From assembly GCF_019175385.1 (NCBI RefSeq), contig NC_083344.1, positions 30,320,231-30,384,230 of the forward strand: DNA of 64,000 nt, written 5' to 3'. The notes beneath the pieces are model-generated. The model saw nothing but the letters and a program-made list of their open reading frames with translations. It made no database searches and was not told the origin of the DNA. This DNA is from Lycium barbarum. Taxonomy: Eukaryota; Streptophyta; Magnoliopsida; Solanales; Solanaceae. How positions within the stretch are numbered: position 1 is the stretch's first letter; the number at the start of each line of letters is the position of its first letter. A program made the position numbers and the translations under genes. Below are positions 26,029 through 38,337 of the stretch, piece after piece.

Positions 26029-28487
26029 CAAAGTCCAGAATATCAAAATGCATACTTACAAAACATAAATAATGCATGCAGAAACATATGCCAAATCCGG
26101 CCCCGTTACGGGACTCGGTGAACAGAACGTGGTCGCCACCCCGTCACTGGCGCCACAACACATCATACTCCAGTGTAGGGAATGGCTCCGTGACATATCA
26201 TAACATATCCGATGGCCATATCATATCATATTATATCACCAACATCAGAACATAGATGTACATGGCACATCATACTCCGGACCCATGTACATGTCATACC
26301 TGCCCCCTCACATCGAGGCACCGCGAACAATGCAGTGGAATACGCTTGATAACATATCCTGGCCCGGGCTCAGCGAAAGAAGCATTGAGGCATCCACAAG
26401 TGGAGTAGTGAGAAACTAAATGCAATATAAAACACAACATATTTACAAAGACTCGATGAGACATCGCAAATGACAAATCATAACAAAGAGATCGGATGGT
26501 AATCATAGTGCGGGTCTTTCGGATGTCATAATGGGTCACGTCAAAATAATCTTTCTGGGATCGTTTCCATGTTCCAGAATAGTTTATAAGACTCAATGGA
26601 ATATTTAAAACAGTTGTCGTTTAGTAGTTAGAAGAGTAGTTAAAACGTTTTCTTTAAATATTGCTTGAAAACAAATCAATAGCACAATAGGACAGGATTT
26701 GGAAATAGTGGGCCCACCTCGGGTCAACTGAGGTGACGCACACAAATTATGTACATTAAGCTTTATGGAGTCACTTATGGAGGTTTTAGTATAATCCGGT
26801 TTCATTTGGCAAGTTATAGATATTGGAGCAATCGTTTCAATAAGATATGAAGTACTTAATTCAATTCTATTGAATGAAAAATAGTCAAAACTAAGCTCGG
26901 ATTTTTAAGAGTGGAGTCGTCCCCGAGGCTCGTATCTTAACCTATCATACCTAGGACATGCCAAGAGAATGGAAAGCAAAGCTTTACATACCTTATTTGC
27001 CTTTTACGCTTGTCCAAATTCAAGTCCCGTTTCCTCCAAAATCTACAATTGGTTACATTTACCAAATATTAATTATTAGGCTTTAGGAATTTAATCTCAA
27101 ACCAATACTTGTCTACAAAAATTTGGGCAGCATCTCCCCTATACATACCACATCCCCGAGATTTAACTCGGCCCAAATGTCAACAACCATACCAACAACA
27201 ATACCAATAACATCAACAACCGAATTGAAGCGCATTCTAACACAAATAGTCTTCTTTTCTACATAGTGCAATAACTTCCATTCCAACTTCACATTTTCAA
27301 GTCAATATCAACATTTTCACATTCATGTACTAATTTAAGATCATTCAAACATAGGTCAAGAACATTCCAAGCAATCTATACAATATTCGAACAATTCCAC
27401 CAATATACTATACTTCACCCGAAAACTCCCCAACTTCCCTAGGAGCAATTTCAATGCATTTCTAGCTTCCCAATTCATGAACTATCCCAACAACACACAT
27501 ATTAACAACATTATTCTCACAATTCAAGAAACGACACCAAGATCACATTGGCTTGCAATTCAGCCCGTAACCATCCCAACATCAATTTAAACCACCAAGT
27601 TCTCATTTTCATCGTAGGATACATATCAACAACAATCAAATTGCTACATAGAAATTTATTCATTTTTCCTACACAACATACATACCACACGGCCAAGACT
27701 CCAACACCTACAACTTCATGAATTTCATCCACTTTCATTGTCAACATAGAACTTACAACAACTAAAACACTAAATAAAGCAATTGAATCATTATTCTCAT
27801 AACCACACATGCACACGGCCTTAACACCACCACACGGCCACAACTACAACTCACATTATTTCCATGATTTTCAATCATTTCTACACACTACAACATAAAC
27901 AAACCATCCATTACACAAAAAAAGGGATGAAATCATACCTTTCTTCACAACTTCTCAACTTAGCTAGGGTTGGAATTTTACACAAAAGAGCGATTTTCTT
28001 GTTTCAACGACTATACCACGTTGGAGAGGACCTTTGAATTAGTAGGAATACTAGAAGAGAATATTTTTTGGGATCAAAATCCTTGGTCTTGAAATTGCAA
28101 GCTATGGCCGAATGGCCTATGTTTTTATTCTCCAAGTTTTTGTTTTCTTGAAAGTTCTTGAGTTGTCATGAAATATTAGAGTAGTCATCTTTAATACTTG
28201 GATTTAAAATCCCACTTGGGCTTGGGGCATATACCATGGCCGGCCACCTCTTGGGCCCCCATTTTTTTTTTTTTGATTTTTGAAGCCCAATTACTTCATG
28301 TCCATTTCTTGTAATTCATGCGACTATTTTCCAAATTTCCAATTTTGCCCCTAGCCTTCCTCAATATTTTCGCATCCATAACTCTTATCAACAACTTGTA
28401 TACTTAACAAAATTAGAATATAGGTTTGCTCTCACCCTCCCGCAATTGTCTTGAATTATCCGAATGCACCAAATGCGGGATATAACA

Positions 28488-28610
28488 TCCTCCCCCCCCC
28501 CCCCCTCCCTTTTTGAACATTTGTCCTCGAATGTTGAACCGATCTCATGGTGCAGCATAGTACTTCGGGGAGGTCTTCTCTATACTTGTCACATATGATC
28601 ATTTAATTCT
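28488..28610 (-). other. PPT and internal 3' end belonging to LTR F
   Basis: C14 tract 28492-28505 (PPT complement) and hairpin 28516-28535, then about 75 bp resembling the sequence at 53241-53330 after the PPT of M. Similarity stops near 28610, where plus-strand LTR H begins. This is a deletion joint. Confidence 0.65.
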
Positions 28611-30909
28611 GATGAAGTCATGCTTAATCTTGTTGAACATGTATTGGAAATGAATTGAATGCATTGTAGTTGGATAAACGAATGAAAATCATGAAGTTGG
28701 AGTAGTTGTGATGAAACCGGGTAGGGGGCTGTTTTGGACGAATTCATGGACTGTTTTGGGCTATAATTTGATTGTTGTTGTTGTGGACATTGTAGTGTAT
28801 TGTATGCATGTTGAATATGTAAATTAAGGTGTTCAAGAAACGAATTATGTTGAGGGGTAGGGGCAGTCCAAAAACCGTGGACAGTTTTAGGGATTAGAAG
28901 TGAAATTGTGTGTGTTGAATGTTGGTTTTTGTTGCAAACGTGTAGTGAATGTAACATGCCATGATTCAATTTAAAACTGAACTGATTGTGGGCTGTTGTA
29001 AGAGTGAAGATGATGCTAAAACAGTTCCAAGATTTCATGAAAGTAAAGTCATGAAAAGTGTTGTGTTGTTGCAAGTTAAAACTGGAAAATTGCTAAGTAA
29101 GAATGGAAATGATGTGTGTGTTGGGTTGCCGTGTGTATGAGACTATTTTGGGTGGTGTAGGGACTGCCCAAGTTCCCTAAGTCATGCTTAAACAAGTTTT
29201 GATCAATATATGAAAGAACGACTAGCCATGTTAGCTTGTAACGCTAGTTGGGTTAAATGCGAACGAAACGTCGTTTAATTGTTAGAAAGGAGTTGTGAAT
29301 GTCACAATACGTGTTGAATGCCCTTGTAGACTAATTGTAGTTCTTCACATCTTGATATAGGATAAGTATTGTTGGGCAGCAAGTACAAGTTAGAATACAA
29401 CTAAACGCAAAAGGTATGTAAAGCCTATTCCTTCTTTCTTTTGGCATGTCCTAGACGTAAGAATGAAACGATATGAATTTTGGGGTAAATTCTATTCTCT
29501 AGTTCATGTATGGCTTATGAATCTATATTTCACTAATGTTATTGTCATGTACCTACAGTATGAGTGACTAATGAACGATGCATGAAAGTTCCTATACTAA
29601 AAGAATTGCACAACTAAAGACATACTTGACTTCCAAAAGCTATACCATATTAAAGTGACATATGTACATGAAGTCTAAAACGTTTCTTGTAATAGTTTGT
29701 TATGAGACTTGAAATGAACTGAAGGTGAACATTATTTTGACACTTAGAGCGGGTTAGTTGCTTATCCCTTGAGTCTAAAAAGATGATTTGCATATATGTG
29801 GTTGCTTATTATTCTGCTTGTGCTTACCGCTATATCCTTCACTGAGTCCCGGGCCAGGGTACGTTTTCGTGCGCACATTTATTATATTAATCACCGAGCC
29901 CCTCACTAGAGGGCCGGGACACGTTATGTATATATATATGATGATGATATGATGATGTGATGATGTGATGATATGATGATATGATGATATGGAGATGATG
30001 GTGGCCAGGAGGGCATATTCCTTATTACCGAGTCCCTCAGGAAAGGGCCGGGACACGTCTATGTTTATGTTATGATGCTATGATTTTAAATTACCGAGTC
30101 CCTTATAAAAAGGGCCGGGACACGTCATGTATGTTTTATACAGAATGATTATGCAGCTTTGACTACAAAACTCTATAATAGCAATGATATGAGAATGATA
30201 CAGATGAAATATGTTCAAAGGCAAGTTTTATGAAATTCTGTTGTTGCAATGCATCCTATGTACCGTGTCTCAATATAAGTCTATACTATGTTTCAAGCTT
30301 TACATATTCAGTACATATTCCGTACTGACCCCCTTCCTTCGGGGGGCTGCGTTCATGCCCGCAGGTACAGACGCTCGCTTTGGAGATCCGCCAGCTTAGA
30401 TCATCCTTCAGCTATTTTGGACTGCTCCTTTGTTCCGGAGCTAGCTTGTAGTATAACCTCCTTATGTTGTGTCCGTATGTGTTTATTTGGGTACGGCGGG
30501 GCCCTGTCCCGCCACATAATATGGTCGTTACTCTTAGAAGTCTGTGGACATCGGTGTGGGTCTGTTTACAGTTGTTGATGCGTTTTATGTTTTGACTTAA
30601 GTTTGGGGAGTACCCAGTCGTAATGGAAGCCTTGTCGGCTTGCATATGTGTGTATGTTTGGTATTTTGTATATCGTGGCAGCCTTGTCGGCTTGCTTAGG
30701 AATATATATAAATGTTGTTGTTTCATAAGTGCAACTCCTTGGGAGACGGATGACTAAGGCATACAGAACTTGACAAATCTAAATAACTCACTATCTTCTT
30801 ACATACAAATGAGATCATGACATGCTAATTATAAATTATTAGAGTTAACAGATAAATATGAGTGTCCAATTCGGGCACAAGTCACGGCCTACGGGGTTGG
30901 GTCGTGACA
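28611..30909 (+). repeat. LTR H (plus), 5'-truncated
   Basis: Ends TTGGGTCGTGACA at 30909; the LTR start and TATA region are absent. It contains GGCCGGGACACGT repeats paired with ACCGAGTCCC (29840-30130), the hairpin module (30300-30366) with a strong CCCCC TTCCTTC GGGGG stem, and a fourth hairpin GGCGGG...CCCGCC (30495-30513). Reverse complement of the C/E/M LTR type. Confidence 0.75.
30300..30366 (+). promoter_or_regulatory. Conserved three-hairpin LTR module, LTR H
   Basis: TTCAGTAC...GTACTGA, CCCCC...GGGGG and CTGCG...CGCAG are all intact, 543 bp before the LTR end. Well preserved example of the C-rich stem type. Confidence 0.65.
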
Positions 30910-32002
30910 GTATGTACACAATTATGTGCGAGAAATAGAAAGTTCCTATGAAAGGCAAGTATGTGACTATGACGATGATATCTCCATCTCCTATCTTGTG
31001 CTATTTCTCATGTTGTTCATTATGCTTCCATATTGATATTGATTATGCTTTACATACTCAGTACATTCTTCATACTAATGTCCTTTTGTTTGTGGACTCT
31101 GCGTCATGCCCGCAGGTGCACAGGGAGACCGGCTCGATTCATAGCTGTATTCTCAGAGACTACATAGCAAAGCTCCATTTCCTTCGGAGCCATAGCTTTT
31201 GGGTACTTATTCTTTTGTGTACATAATTATAGGCATAGCGGGGTCCTGTCCCGCTTATGTGATATGTTATACTCTTCTTAGAGGCTCGTAGACATGTGAA
31301 TATGATTAGATGTGTCTGGCCTTGTCGGCCTATATTTTGTATATTATTTTGATAGCCTTGACGTCTCATGAACATTGACGTGGTATAGATGCCAACCATG
31401 ATATGTGTCACACCCGGATCATACTAGGGTGTGATGGGCACCCGACCCCATATTAGGAGCCGAGCGAACCCACTGACTCTTATTACATACGTAATCTCTT
31501 TGGACCTTTAAATCAAATAAGAATGAAATACATAGTAAAGTCTTCAGAAACTTTTCTTTCATCGCACTCAAAGCAAGTATAATCTGTAATCATAATGGAT
31601 CTTTAACATGATACTATAAGACACATCGGCTGATGGAGCCGCTTACAAGACTGACATTCTATATCCACGACTCTGTCTGCAAAGTCTCTAACTTCAACCA
31701 AGACATCATAGCATAATACTATGACTCGGCAACACTCCAGGGCCAAATGGAGCTTGCCAACTTCGCTGGAACATCTTCTATAATGGCTTCTACTCATCTG
31801 GGTGTACCTGCACAGCATGAAACGCAGCGTCCACAAGAAGGGACGTCAGTACGAGCAATGTACTGAGTATGTAAGGTATGAATAATAACATACGAGGGAT
31901 ACATAGCATGAATAATGACGTAAAGGAAATATAGAGAATATGATGAGATAGAAGAGGAACCTGTACATATGAGTGCCTTTTGGCAGGTACCATGCATGCT
32001 TA

Positions 32003-32026
32003 GTGCTGCGGAACGTGCAGCCTGAT

Positions 32027-32070
<44 letters not shown>

Positions 32071-32240
32071 TATATTGTTGCGGAACGTGCAGCCCGATTC
32101 ATTTATATATATATACTATATTGCTGCGGAACGTGCAGCCCGATCCATTTATATATATTATATTGCTGCGGAACGTGCAGCCCGATCCATTCATATATTA
32201 TATTGCTGCGGAACGTGCAACCCGATCCATTTATCTATAT
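32003..32240. repeat. Minisatellite in LTR J, five copies
   Basis: The core GCTGCGGAACGTGCAGCCCG recurs at about 32005, 32079, 32125, 32168 and 32206, separated by AT-rich spacers of 12-48 bp; the first spacer has expanded to a (TA)n run (32029-32069). Confidence 0.85.
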
Positions 32241-34057
32241 ATCCCGCGTCCGGGACGATATCATATTATACCAACTGATCAGGTGGCTATGCGTCTATAG
32301 CGCCTCACCTTTCCCTTACCCCATATACATATACATATATCATGTTCATGTATCATATACATATATCATGCAAACACCATGCCGGAGAGCCCAAAGAATG
32401 TTGTGTCCCTATCGGAGTGACGTAAGGTCGGTAACCTCTGAATATATTATGGAACACTCGATGGACAAGTATACTTACCGACACCTGAAGGCTCAGAAAC
32501 AAGTTTCGGGTCAATCCGATTCAGTTTGAGAAAGTTATGAGCGTTTGAAGTACAGAACCTTCTACAAGCGTTTCAGAAGCTATTTTTGGAAAATCGAAGC
32601 AACAATCATATCAAATAGATCTTCGGACATCATAGATACGTATCAAAACCATATGAGGCAGCTTATGGAAATCAAGAACGTGAGCCATCCTAATGGCTCT
32701 AAGAATAGGAGTTTCTTTGAAATCATACATATACTTTGTCATGTTGGTGTCACAAAGGTCATGCCAAAAGAAAGAAAGGGTAAGCCTTACATACCTGTTC
32801 CACGTCCTATTAGCTACGCTTATTCGTCCAAGCTCGTTAGTCTACATTCAAGGAGATTTACATAATCATCAAACACAATTGTCACACACTTTTCTTAATC
32901 GTTCAAATAAACTCACTTATAATCTGTCGAAATTTCGGCAGCATTTCCCCTGTAAATACACCATCCCCAAGAATCTAACTCGGCCAATTTATCAACAACA
33001 ATCCGAGAATTCAACTCGGCCAAATTATCAACAACAATACCAAAAATCATACTAACAATCTTCAACAATAAATCCAAAATATATTCTTACATTAACAACT
33101 CTTGTCACACAATTCAACGGCATTTCATTTATATTCAATTCGATCACATATATTCAAGCTAACACCAATGATCCCACGTTCAAGTATTAATCTAAAATCT
33201 TTCTAACATGATTCAAGAATACTTCAAACAATTCACATAACATTCAAAACAACCCAATCAACATACTACTTCACCCGAGACCTTCCAAATTCAACAAGAA
33301 CAATAACGACCTATTTCCTTCTTTCAATTTCAATTACAACAACCCAACTTCAATCTTCCAAACACCTGTCTCACTTCCAAATTCATGAATTATATTTACA
33401 ACCTACACATTAGCAATATCATTCCTACAAATATAAGAAACCATACTAATGTCACATTAACTTCTTCAACAATCCCATAATGATTCCAACTTCATTTCAA
33501 TTCTTCAAACCTTCATTTTTATTATGGAATCCACAATATCAACAATCAAACTACTAAATAAAATAAATTCATCATACCTACACAACATGGCCCTATTTGG
33601 CCACCACCTCCACATATATAAATCATGAATTTCATCCATTTCCACATACTTCAACACTCACAAATCATCCATAACACATGAAAGAAGGGGTTAAACCTTA
33701 CCTTTATTCTTTGACTCCTCTATTCGGCTAGAGCTTCCATCTTGCACCATGAATATTTTGCTTGTTCCAGCAACCACTCCATGTTAATTAGGATCTTCAA
33801 ATTAGTTGGACTACTAAAAGAAAATAATTTTTCTTGATAAATTTCCATGGCACCAAATTTTGGAACCTTGGCCGAATGGCCCTATTTTTTTCTCTCCAAG
33901 TTTTCTTCTTGAGATTTCATGAATAATTTGTCTTGCTTGGTAATCTCTCTACATATATATATAGCTCCTTCCAATACCATGTGAACACATGCCCTCCTTG
34001 AAGTTTCTTAAATATTAAAATAAAGATGACTAATTATTTTATTTTGTCAACACTTTT

Positions 34058-34059
<2 letters not shown>

Positions 34060-34135
<76 letters not shown>
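34060..34135. repeat. AT dinucleotide microsatellite
   Basis: 76 bases of uninterrupted TA repeats, the longest in the window. Similar tracts: 4733-4777, 19364-19409, 32029-32069, 50900-50943, 58680-58702. All lie inside LTRs. Confidence 0.95.
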
Positions 34136-34138
<3 letters not shown>

Positions 34139-34566
34139 ACACGGCCAAAGTGGCCTTCTTCAAGAATTTTCTTTAACATTTTGTGAAATTCCCATTTTGC
34201 CCCTAGCCTTTCCACAATATTACCATGAACCATGTTGTGAATTTCCCTTTTTACCCTTAGCCTTTCTCAATATTTCCATACCAATAATATTCATAAATAA
34301 TATTCATAAACAACTTGTGTATTAAACAAGATGAAAATATAGCCTTGCCCTTAACTTCTCGCAATTATCTTGGATTGTCCGAACGTACAAAATACGGGCT
34401 ATAACAATATGAAAGCATTGTCGTCCAATGGGACTAGCATGAAGGGTGATTATAAATGTATGTTTAATTATGTGGCTTACCTAAATGTAAGTGAAGTGTA
34501 AGCCAAGGGGTGCCTGGGTGGGCTAGCACCGGGCGCTCGTCGTGGCCCTCTAGGCGGGTCGTGACA

Positions 34567-34831
34567 CTTATTTATGGTGTGCAGTGCACCACGCTTATAA
34601 ACAGGAGGCTGCAAGGATTTTAGGAAGATTTCCTTTCTTTCCTATCTTAAATCGTGCAATAGAACCATGTTATGAGGATTCTCTTTCTCCTAACCATATG
34701 TTGTGATTTCAGTGATGCCTATGAAAAGAGAAGCAACGGCAGCCCAGAAGGGCAAGGCAATGGCCAGAAGGAGGATTAAGGTCCCTGAGAGTTTGACATT
34801 CGTGGATGAATGTTTTTAAAGGGGGGAAGGA
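34567..34831 (+). mobile_element. K internal region, copy 1 (deletion derivative, primer site lost)
   Basis: Starts directly after the LTR I end with TTATTTATGGTGTGCAGTG, so the primer site and the first bases of the leader are missing. It continues through the leader (AGATCGTGC-like), an acceptor-like TGTGATTTCAG (ending 34712), a 34-codon ORF, the AACATT hairpin (34795-34814) and a PPT (34817-34831). All of gag-pol between gag codon about 25 and the PPT region is absent. Confidence 0.75.
34715..34819 (+). CDS. 34-codon micro-ORF from fused gag start and 3' end, K copy 1
   Basis: Begins MPMKREATAAQKGKA, like the gag N-terminus MPPKGKATAAQKGK of L, then runs through RRIKVPESLTF and ends at the PPT. 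The second half translates the 3' non-coding end of the element. A near-identical ORF exists in copy 2. Basic and short; whether it is translated is unknown. Confidence 0.4.
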   Translation: MPMKREATAAQKGKAMARRRIKVPESLTFVDECF

Positions 34832-37530
34832 TATTACACCCCGTAGTTTCATATGTTGAGATTCGAGCTACCTTTCAGGAGTTATGCGAGATGATATGTG
34901 TCTATCTTTTGGTTATGTGGGCTTAAGTTCATACAATAAGCCATGGGAGGATTGGAGAAATAATATCTTTTAGTTTATGTGAAGTTCTGAAAGGTACAAC
35001 CATAGGAAGTACGTAGCAATGAAGCAAAGGATGAATTATGATCTCTTAAGTCGTAACTGGGAAGGACAACCTTGGAACCAAAGGAAATGACCATTATCAA
35101 GTATGTAATCATAAATATCATGTATGGAGAGTTTCAGAATATTCCGGGATCAAGAAAATCGAAGAAAATGAGTTTATCGAAAATTTGGAAAAAAGTTCGC
35201 ATAATTTGGGTCAACTTTGAAGTTGTATATTTCCAGGTGTACTAGGATATTTAAGGTGTTTGAAAATCCCAAAATGAAGTTCATCGAGTCTAGTTTCCAA
35301 TGCAACAAACCACTCATCAAAACGACATCGGAGTAAGGAGCAGTGGTCATTTTAAGATAAAGACACCAAGCAGCCAAATGGCTTCCGCGGGTCCCACTTT
35401 GGAAAGTCGGTGGAACCGACTAAGAAGGGTGTATAAACACCCGATTGACCCCATTTGTTCATCATTTTACACTCTCATGAGTTCTAGAAATCTCCTAACA
35501 CATCCCCCAAATATTTATTGCCTATTAAATCAAGAATTTAACAAGATTCCACCAAATTAGTCCATGAAAGGTGATTGTTCTTTCTTCTAGTTGATGTTGT
35601 GGTGAGTTTGGTCTTGAAGAAAGTTGGTGTGGCTAGAGTTCTTCCAGTATAGGGTATTTTCTTCATCCTATATCTTATGTCGAGTTGATTTGAAGTATTA
35701 GAAGGTCTTAAAAGCGAAAATAGTTATGGAGGAAAGGTCATAAAGTGTTGTGTTGTTGTTGTTGTTGTGTTATGGACTGTTTTGAGCATGTTGTGGCTGT
35801 GTGGTTGGGATTATTTACATGTATATGGATAGTATCTAATGTTGTTAGTGTGTTGATGATATTATGCTCATTGATTGGGAAGAAAGGAAGTGTATATTGT
35901 TGTTGTATGTTGAAAAACATCGTGTGGGATGTTTATGGAATATTTTGGTATTGATGATGATGTTATTGATATTAGTATTGCTATTGTTGTTGTTTTGTTG
36001 GTATTGTGATTTCGGTCTAGGCACATAAACAGGGGAGGTGCTGCTCAAATTTCGGTAGATTCTAAAAGGATTTTAATTAAAGGCTTGAGACAAGTGTATG
36101 ATGGTGAGCCTAACAATAGTATGAATGGTTTTATATGTAGATTATGAGGCTACGAATGATATTAAGTAGATTTCAAGACAAGAGGTAGGTTGGAAAGTCG
36201 GAAAGTGAACGTCCAGGTATTATAAGGCTAAACGAGACTACGAATGATCTTAAGTAGATTGCAAGACAAGAGGCAGGTCAGAAAGTCGGGAAGTGAACTT
36301 CCAAGTATGTTAAGGCTAAACCTTTCTTTCTTTAAGGCATGATTCCTTTGTTGTGAACCGGTACATAATATCTTCAATGACCTTGTTTCTAAAAGTACCA
36401 AAGCTTATAGTTCTCGGTGTTCTTATGATATCATTGAGCTCGTTTCATGACTATAGATGTTATTCATTATTGTTGATCTCATCGTATGATCTTGTTTCTT
36501 CAATGGGAGATATGTTCATCATGATAGTTCCTTAATGTTAATCGAAGGTTTACCAGCCTTATGTCACTCCGATGTGTTTAGAAATGTGTACTTAGGTAAT
36601 GTCTTATGGGACATAAATAGAGTACTAGCAGAGGATCCCCAATAAGGTATTTGATACTAGAAGAGATGCTTATGATTGATCTCAGAGTCTGGTTAATGTT
36701 CAGTTAAGCAGTAATAGGTCCTTATGGACCAGAACTATGCTTATAAGACATATGTGATCATGTGTACTATAACGGACAAGTGATGACCATGAGAAGTATA
36801 TAGAGATTACTCAGGGAGACAAGGCCATGATGGTGATTATGTATTTACCACTGGTCTACGAGGCAGTTATGTATTTACCAATGGTCTACGACCAGTTGGG
36901 CAGTTATGTATTACTACCATGCTACGGCTGGTTGGCCAGTTATTACCACCGAACTACGGCCGGTTGGGCAGTTACCACTTATCAATCGGGAAGTTGCGCT
37001 CTACCGTCGGACGATAATCGAATGGGCAGTTATCACCGTGCTACGGTCGGTCGGGCAGTTACCACTAATCAGTTTGGAAGATAGCACCAGGATAATATAT
37101 AGGTTAGGATCACAGTATTATGCATAGATGGAGATAAGGATATCAAAACATAAAGAGACATGCGTACTCGATTCCCATCAGTAATTCAGAAGTGCCTGGT
37201 TGATTCTTATACTTCTTCATTGCAGCATATTATTATTATATTACCTTTTTGCCTTACATACTCGGTATATTATTCGTACTGACGTCTTTTCTTGTGGACG
37301 CTGCGTTCATGCCCATAGGTGTAGACAGACGGGACGAGGATCTTCCCCAGTAAGCAGCTTTCAGGTACTAGTTTTGATTAGTCGGCTCCACTTCTTCTTA
37401 GAGCATTGTCGAATCTGGCTTGTATATGTACTTTTTGTTAAGGGTATGTCGGGGGCCATATCCTACCTTGTATACTTCAGTCAGGTTCATAGAGGCTTTG
37501 CGGACAATGTATTACATACCCCTTAGTTTT
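34832..37530 (+). repeat. K LTR, copy 1 (3' end replaced by an inverted segment)
   Basis: Starts TATTACACCCCG (TG mutated to TA). TATAAAC at 35432, weak donor-like AAAG/GTGATT at 35571, tandem repeats 36827-37085, hairpin module 37253-37320 (CGTCT/GGACG). Similarity to copy 2 ends near 37530, before the LTR terminus, where inverted internal sequence begins. Two nearly identical tracts (36120-36540 and 39605-40020) show the copies are closely related. Confidence 0.82.
36827..37085 (+). repeat. Degenerate tandem repeat in K LTR copy 1
   Basis: About six imperfect units of 35-45 bp with the core CTACGRCCGGTTGGGCAGTTA and ACCACT spacers. The equivalent array in copy 2 is 40325-40580. Confidence 0.7.
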
Positions 37531-38234
37531 CTCTTCATAGGCATTGCTGAAATCAGAACATATGGTTAGGAGAAAGAGAATCCTTATAACATGGTTCTAT
37601 TGCACGATCTAAGATAGGAAAGAGAGGAAATCATCCTAAATGCCTTGCAGCCTCCTGTCGATAAGTGTGGTGCACTGCACACCATAAATAAGACTCTGCT
37701 AGACATGGCTTATAGACAACCCTAGGGCAGACCTGATCTGATACCAGTTTGTCACACCCCAACCCTAGTAAGGCGTGAGTGGCACCCGACATCTTACGAA
37801 AACTGAGCGAACCAACTTATGTCTTGACAGTCGTTATATCGGATTCGTGGGCCCATGGTATATACATATACTTCTGCATGATATTATGTTTTTATTTAGG
37901 CTCTTGGTCTTATTTTGCCGTTTGAGACATAGAGGATGCGAGTTATAAGTTGGGTCACTTGGTTTCCGTAAGATGTCGGGTGCCACTCACGCCTTACTAG
38001 GGTTAGTGTGTGACAAATTGGTATCATATCAGGTTAGTCCTAGGGTTGTTTGCAAGGCATGTCTAGCAGAGTCTTCTTTATAGTGTGCAGTGCACCACGC
38101 TTATAGACGGGAGGCTGCAAGGCATTTAGGAAGATTTCCTTTCTTTCCTATCTTAGATCGTGCGATAGAACCATGTTATGATGATTCTCTTTCTCCTGAC
38201 CATATGTTGTGATTTCAGCGATGCCTATGAAGAG
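37531..38234. repeat. 290-bp inverted repeat with 124-bp spacer (K internal/LTR junction)
   Basis: Left arm 37531-37820 is the reverse complement of right arm 37945-38234. Each arm spans the last ~70 bp of a K LTR, the primer site, the leader and the first bases of the micro-ORF. On the left arm the primer site reads GATCTGATACCA (37735-37746), so it faces minus. The spacer is LTR sequence in plus orientation. The arms differ by scattered substitutions, so the structure is not a trivial sequencing palindrome. Confidence 0.8.
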
Positions 38235-38337
38235 AAAATCAACGGCAGCCCAGAAAGTCAAGGCAGTGACCGGAAAGTGGATTAAGGTCCCTGAGAGTTT
38301 AACATTCGAGGACGAATGGTTTTAAAAGGGGAAAGGA
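38016..38337 (+). mobile_element. K internal region, copy 2
   Basis: Follows an intact LTR end (GTGTGTGACA, 38015). Primer site TGGTATCATATC (38019-38030, two differences from consensus), leader, acceptor-like TGTGATTTCAG (ending 38218), 34-codon ORF, hairpin 38301-38320, PPT 38324-38337, then the next K LTR. Total internal length is only about 320 bp, so this is non-autonomous. Confidence 0.82.
38221..38325 (+). CDS. 34-codon micro-ORF, K copy 2
   Basis: MPMKRKSTAAQKVKAV... with the same length, start, stop and gag-to-3'-end junction as copy 1. A few amino-acid changes only. The third copy (41401-41526) has lost this ATG and reads through into the next LTR. Function unknown; it may be a by-product of the deletion. 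Confidence 0.4.
   Translation: MPMKRKSTAAQKVKAVTGKWIKVPESLTFEDEWF

Larger units (their letters stand above)
22092..28487 (-). repeat. LTR F (minus), split by solo LTR G
   Basis: Left part 22092-22619 begins TGTCACGACCC and holds the hairpin module (22490-22560). Right part 26029-28487 ends GCGGGATATAACA, followed by a C14 PPT complement. Joined length is about 3.0 kb. The tract 26029-28487 contains GGCCC...CTCGGTG repeats, promoter-type sequence, and a donor-like AAAG/GTATGA on minus at about 27940. It is the 3' LTR of an element whose body is mostly gone. Confidence 0.82.
31406..34406 (-). mobile_element. Solo LTR J (minus), TSD ATATG, inserted in LTR I
   Basis: On plus TGTCACACCCGG to ACGGGCTATAACA, 3001 bp, with ATATG at 31401-31405 and 34407-34411. 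Holds the hairpin module (31806-31876) with CGTCC/GGACG, a five-copy minisatellite, a donor-like AAAG/GTAAGG on minus at about 33703 and a 76-base AT tract (34060-34135). The family is close to the solo LTR at 6118-9422. Confidence 0.9.
30910..34566 (+). repeat. LTR I (plus), 3' fragment of D-type LTR, split by solo LTR J
   Basis: 30910-31405 plus 34407-34566, ending GGGTCGTGACA. The first part aligns with the D LTR from about 17600 onward and holds a hairpin module (31050-31117; GTCC/GGAC stem). The joint with H at 30909/30910 follows an intact LTR end, which suggests H inserted in I before the left side was lost. The right end runs directly into the first K internal region. Confidence 0.75.

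Noticed and set aside
28589..29074. 161-codon open frame on minus, His/Ser/Gln-rich
   Set aside because: Antisense to the body of LTR H and built on repeated TGTTG-type sequence; it crosses the F/H deletion joint. No sign of a real protein.
32003..32240. Regularly spaced repeats that could suggest a CRISPR array
   Set aside because: Spacers are AT-rich, variable in length and similar to one another; plant LTR context; a minisatellite explains it.
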